Source of the DNA: Coriaria nepalensis
Taxonomy: Eukaryota; Streptophyta; Magnoliopsida; Cucurbitales; Coriariaceae
Length of the DNA: 64,000 bases
Direction of reading: 5' to 3'
Assembly: GCA_027186245.1 (NCBI GenBank)
Contig: CP114489.1
Location: 1,495,501-1,559,500 of the forward strand
Within the stretch, counting starts at the first letter, position 1; every line of letters starts with the position of its first letter. The translations under genes were made by a program, and so were the position numbers. Shown here piece after piece: positions 60,772-64,000 of the stretch. The notes under the pieces were generated by a model. That model did no database searches and was not told the DNA's origin. It saw only the letters and a list, made by a program, of their open reading frames with translations.

Positions 60772-61701
60772 TTAATAAAGGCCAGGGGAAAGAAGAGCAG
60801 ACGTAACCAAGAAAAGCACCACTGCAAAATCAACGGAGGCGGTGCACGTCGCATCTGAACCTGATAACGGTGGTCGGCTGGGATTGTTCGATTGTTGCAA
60901 CGGCTGAGGCGGGAGGTGTTGGTGCTCATCACCGTAAAGAGAGTAGTTGAGGATGGATCTAATTCCGTGGACGACAACGGATGGAGTGACGTAGAGGTCC
61001 GGCCTGGTTAAGGGAGAGTCGTCGAGGGTGAAATTAGCGCGGGAACTGTTCGTGATGAGGATGGAGTTTCGAGGGAGAAGAGTAGGGAGACGAGCATTGG
61101 TGCGGAGGAGCTCGAGGTCAGAGAAGGAGAGTCGCTGAGGGACAATGTGGTAGGGGAAGATGAACGGATCTAGAGCTGGGGAGTTGGAGAGCGTGGCATC
61201 TTCAGGGATGAAGACGGTTCCGCTCACCTTTGATTGATCCGTCCCGCCGCCTGAGAGGATGCTTATCCAGTTCCATAAATCCCCTGCGCTGATCACTGCA
61301 TCGGTGGTGGATGGGCGGACTGGCGGCGGTGGCGGTGATCTGGTAGTTGAAGGAGGAGGATGAGGAGACAGTGAGGATGGTGACTCGGGGGTTGAAGAAG
61401 AAGGATGGGGAGACGGTGAGGATGGTGGCTCGGGGGTTGAAGGTGGAGGATGAAGGGACGGTGAGGATGGTGGCTCGGTGGTTGAAGGAGGAAAAGGCGG
61501 CGGCGAAAATGATGATTCAGTGGTTGAAGGAGGAGGAGGAGGCGGCGAGAGCGTGGCTGGTGCATTGGCGGAGGAGGAGGAAGAGAGAGGATGTTGTGGA
61601 GAGGGAGAGGGAGAGGGAGAGAGGGAGGAGGAGATGATAATGGGAATGATGAGGAAAATAAGGAGATGGAGATGGAGGCCTGAGTGGTGGTGTTTGGCCA
61701 T
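60772..61701 (-). CDS. Fasciclin-like arabinogalactan protein (GPI-anchored)
   Basis: A single exon of 309 residues. A signal peptide (HLLIFLIIPIIISSS, residues about 11-26) leads into a Ser/Pro/Thr region (27-135), ideal for hydroxyproline arabinogalactan addition. It contains about 3.5 tandem units of 15 residues (PPPSTPEPPSSPSPH and variants). One fasciclin (FAS1) domain follows at about 140-275, with the H1-like GTVFIPEDATL and the YHIVPQRLSFSDL block. N-glycosylation sites (NSS, NYS) are visible. The last 20 residues are hydrophobic after a small-residue site (SGSDATCTAS), as expected for GPI anchoring. Such proteins act in the cell wall and plasma membrane in adhesion and wall biosynthesis. 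The class resembles Arabidopsis FLA20/21, but this is uncertain. Confidence 0.87.
   Translation of the reverse strand: MAKHHHSGLHLHLLIFLIIPIIISSSLSPSPSPSPQHPLSSSSSANAPATLSPPPPPPSTTESSFSPPPFPPSTTEPPSSPSLHPPPSTPEPPSSPSPHPSSSTPESPSSLSPHPPPSTTRSPPPPPVRPSTTDAVISAGDLWNWISILSGGGTDQSKVSGTVFIPEDATLSNSPALDPFIFPYHIVPQRLSFSDLELLRTNARLPTLLPRNSILITNSSRANFTLDDSPLTRPDLYVTPSVVVHGIRSILNYSLYGDEHQHLPPQPLQQSNNPSRPPLSGSDATCTASVDFAVVLFLVTSALLSPGLY
61340..61500 (-). repeat. 45-bp coding tandem repeat in the fasciclin-like AGP
   Basis: Three full units and one partial unit, 45 bases each (15 residues), recognisable by gatggtggctcgg at 45-base spacing (61,376, 61,421, 61,466). Units differ by a few substitutions. The repeat adds glycosylation-prone Ser-Pro and Thr-Pro motifs without shifting the frame. 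Confidence 0.85.
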
Positions 61702-62010
61702 GGCCGTTATGCTCCGCTCTCTCCCTCTCTTTGATTTTCTTGTTATCTATGGAACTCGGAATCAAAGAAAACTATGTAGAAGAAAAAGAAAGAAATACTT
61801 GCTTCGATTTTCTTGTTTTCTGATGATCTCTTATCAAATCTTCAGAGCTACTTCAAGAAATCGGAGTTGCTAGCTGTTCCCTAGCGTTCTTTTGAATAAG
61901 GTAGAAGAAGAACCGTAGAAATTGTATGTACTCTGGAATTTTTATTTTTATTTTTGGGCAGAAAATCTCTCTTTTCATGTCACTCTACCTTTTATGCATT
62001 GAAAAAGTAG
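61702..62010. other. Promoter region of the fasciclin-like AGP
   Basis: Presumed leader and promoter on the minus strand. No other feature recognised. Confidence 0.4.
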
Positions 62011-62695
62011 TTGGCGGGTAGACAAAAGTCCGGTCCCGATGGAGTACTCATATCACTATTAGTAATGATTTTCATAATCGGTTCTGATATATCGATGATC
62101 GGAATTAGAATCAATTTAAAACGGTCCCGGTTCTAAGTATCGGTTAGGGATAATCAAACAGTAAAATGATCAATTAATCGACTATTTAACTAAATAAATT
62201 TTGCCGGTTAGTAACCGGACCGGTTGAGAAATTATTTTGAAATAGTATAAATATCTCACATAAAGAAATTATTTAAGGTAGGTAGAAAAAATAAAATACT
62301 AAATAATTGATTGAATGATTTTGAAATAATTTGTATAGAGATATTACGTAGAGATATTACAAGTATTTCAATTATATATAAAAATATATATTAATTGAAA
62401 AATGTGGGATTAATTATATAAATATATAATTAGAAATAATTTAGGTTAACAATTCTTTCAATAATTTCAATATTCTATTTATTTCTATCAACATTGTTTT
62501 TGTTTTTAGTTAAATTATTCATTTTTTTAAAATATGAATTGCAGTTAATCTACCGGTTACCATTTTGGTAAAATTTTTATGGTCGAAAGGGTTAGTGATG
62601 ATGCATTTGCTTATCCCGACCCAAAAAGTCGGGATGAAGATCGATACCACCCTATCCCAGTTCTGATGTCTCGATGGAACTTTTACCCACCCCTG
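62011..62695. mobile_element. Degraded non-autonomous hAT-like element
   Basis: The right end, read outward on the minus strand, is caggggtgggtaaaagttcc, a typical hAT/Ac-type terminus. The left end, ttggcgggtagacaaaagtcc, is a diverged version. The interior carries the subterminal motifs common in these elements (ccggttagtaaccggaccgg, ggtcccggttct, cccgacccaaaaagtcggg). No transposase is encoded. An 8-base target duplication could not be confirmed. Confidence 0.6.
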
Positions 62696-62878
62696 GCCTC
62701 GATGATATCTGTTTTATTCTAATTTACTTAATGGATTCTAATTTCCATGTCTAAGTCAATCTTCTTGGCTGAGTCCCCTGATAATAGAGAAGTAAAGCCA
62801 TTAATCTGCTCGACATGTTTTTTTATAGGAATATTCTTTATTAGAGCAAGAAACATTAATGTATCCTTACAATTACCC

Positions 62879-63271
62879 CTAAATCGAAAGGAGTGACAAT
62901 TGTTCCTCAATGGTACAATCTACATGACAAGACGTACGGCAAGAAGCTGGGATGAGGATGAGACCGAGGCAACGCTGATCCATCATGGGAGGCGAAGAAG
63001 ATGATGAAGACGACGCAGAGTCCTGCCTAGTGGTGCGGTACTCTATGGCATCTTGAAGAATGATGTTTCCTTGCTTGTCAATGCAGTGGAAAATGCCGAG
63101 GAAAAACCTCCCGTCTCTAATCCCGACCAGTATTTGGTGATGCAGCAGCTTCCTCACCTTACCCACTGCGCCTGAGGATTTGTCTTTCATTTTATCACCA
63201 TGACCTTCTTCATCACTGTTCTTCTTTGCCTCGATCAATGATTTATCTGCTGCTGCTGCTGCTTCTTCCAT
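62879..63271 (-). CDS. NAA38: LSM-domain protein, NAA38 (NatC auxiliary subunit) type
   Basis: A 130-residue protein in one coding exon. An acidic/Ala-rich N-terminus (MEEAAAAADKS) is followed by an Sm fold at about residues 40-125. Sm1 is RKLLHHQILVGIRDGRFFLG with FHCIDKQGNIILQDA; Sm2 is RCLGLILIPASCRTSCHVD. A Ser-rich loop (SSSSSSS) separates the two halves. The arrangement resembles LSMD1/NAA38, the small subunit of the NatC N-terminal acetyltransferase, more than the spliceosomal Sm proteins. The open frame extends upstream, but only GTG codons precede this ATG. A probable non-coding 5' exon lies at about 63,776-63,900 on the same strand, ending at an AAG|GTGAGG-like donor. Confidence 0.8.
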   Translation of the reverse strand: MEEAAAAADKSLIEAKKNSDEEGHGDKMKDKSSGAVGKVRKLLHHQILVGIRDGRFFLGIFHCIDKQGNIILQDAIEYRTTRQDSASSSSSSSPPMMDQRCLGLILIPASCRTSCHVDCTIEEQLSLLSI

Positions 63272-64000
63272 GACTTTTTCCACTTGCACACTTTTTCACT
63301 AGTGAAGGGAAGAAGATGCAAAATGTTAATTCAGTCGAAAGGCCAACTCGATCGGAAATTCAGAACAGAATAAAGAGCCACATGATCTAAGATTTCTAGT
63401 TTCATTTCGTTAAATCTAATCAAGCAAATACCAAGAGTTCACCTGCCATTTTCTCTTTCCTCTCTTATCCAGATTTACTTCCTTTTTCTCAGATACACAG
63501 CAAAGATATTTCCTCGGTTTTTTTTTCTTCTTTTGATGAAGCAAGAAAAATTCTTTAGTTATCAATATGTACAGAATATCAATCATAAAGAACTATTCTA
63601 CTGGGGATGTGGATTATGATTCATAATATAATACGCAGTTTTATGCCCTAAGAAATGAGAATCGCCTAAAGTGCAGGAGGAAGAAAAACTGTTATCACAT
63701 TTGCAGACTAGAATCAAGGTAAAGGAAATAAAAAATAAAAAAAAAATCACACGAAATAGAGTCAATCATTCACCTCACTTGTTTGGGCAGGAATTTCCTT
63801 CAACGATGCAGCTGTCCAGTCAAGAATTAGAGCAAGGAAATTGGTTGGAGTGAAGAACAGTGCTCTAAATGGCGTCGATTGGTAGATGGCGATGAGTTTT
63901 ATGGATATTTAGGGTTCAAGCAGGGGGTGACTTTGAAGAAGAAGGTAGAAGAGAGGGGTTAGGATTCCTTTACCAGTCAGTGGGTTTGGGTCTGAACTTG
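63272..64000 (-). promoter_or_regulatory. NAA38 leader exon, leader intron and promoter
   Basis: Read on the minus strand, the promoter carries an aaccctaa motif near 63,910 and a leader ending in AACAAG|GTGAGG at about 63,773. After an intron of roughly 480 bases the coding exon begins. The exact acceptor (tcactag near 63,300) is inferred. Confidence 0.4.

Noticed and set aside
61347..61873. Long plus-strand ORFs rich in Glu/Gly/Arg opposite the fasciclin-like gene
   Set aside because: They are the antisense of Pro/Ser-rich codons; signal peptide, FAS1 domain and GPI signal are all on the minus strand.

Overview
This is nuclear DNA of a flowering plant, most likely a eudicot. Genes are split by short introns with GT-AG borders. 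Intergenic DNA is AT-rich and full of (TA)n and poly-A tracts. The genes are plant-specific: an ABCG14-type half transporter, XEG113, CYP707A, a CEP peptide hormone, phytocyanin, PPR and F-box relics, an NHL protein and a fasciclin-like AGP. I cannot name the species. Exon structures were read by hand from splice signals, reading frame and remembered family sequences; no alignment was run.

Layout. 1-3,000 intergenic; 3,024-6,077 (+) ABCG14-like; 7,366-9,451 (+) CIR-N/zinc-knuckle protein; 9,730-10,450 (+) SKIP31-like pseudogene; 11,141-14,065 (+) ABCE2 (RLI); 14,921-15,085 (-) old plastid 16S rRNA insertion; 15,544-19,437 (-) XEG113. From 19,438 to about 32,150 lies some 13 kb of gene-poor, repeat-rich DNA. 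Then 32,780-34,930 (+) CYP707A; 36,815-37,267 (+) phytocyanin pseudogene; 37,806-39,378 (-) NNF1; 40,134-44,587 (-) AP-4 epsilon; 46,264-46,410 foldback element; 46,737-47,021 (-) CEP precursor; 50,900-51,497 (+) PPR pseudogene; 52,073-52,675 (+) NHL/LEA_2 protein; 52,990-53,893 (-) F-box pseudogene; 57,241-58,591 (-) uncharacterised membrane coiled-coil protein; 60,772-61,701 (-) fasciclin-like AGP; 62,011-62,695 hAT-like element; 62,879-63,271 (-) NAA38-type LSM protein.

The genes do not form a pathway. They cover cytokinin export, ribosome recycling, extensin arabinosylation, ABA catabolism, kinetochore assembly, post-Golgi vesicle sorting, peptide signalling, N-terminal acetylation and cell-wall AGPs.

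The most interesting structure is at 6.9-11.2 kb. The promoter, leader and first codons of ABCE2 are also present upstream of the CIR-N gene. There the old ABCE start codon has become a five-codon upstream ORF. A decayed SKIP31 copy that keeps its introns lies between the two, so the block records at least one segmental duplication. I found no wholly new biological system. The best leads are this promoter duplication, the unnamed membrane coiled-coil gene, a GC-AG intron, the plastid rRNA insertion and a near-perfect 147-bp hairpin.
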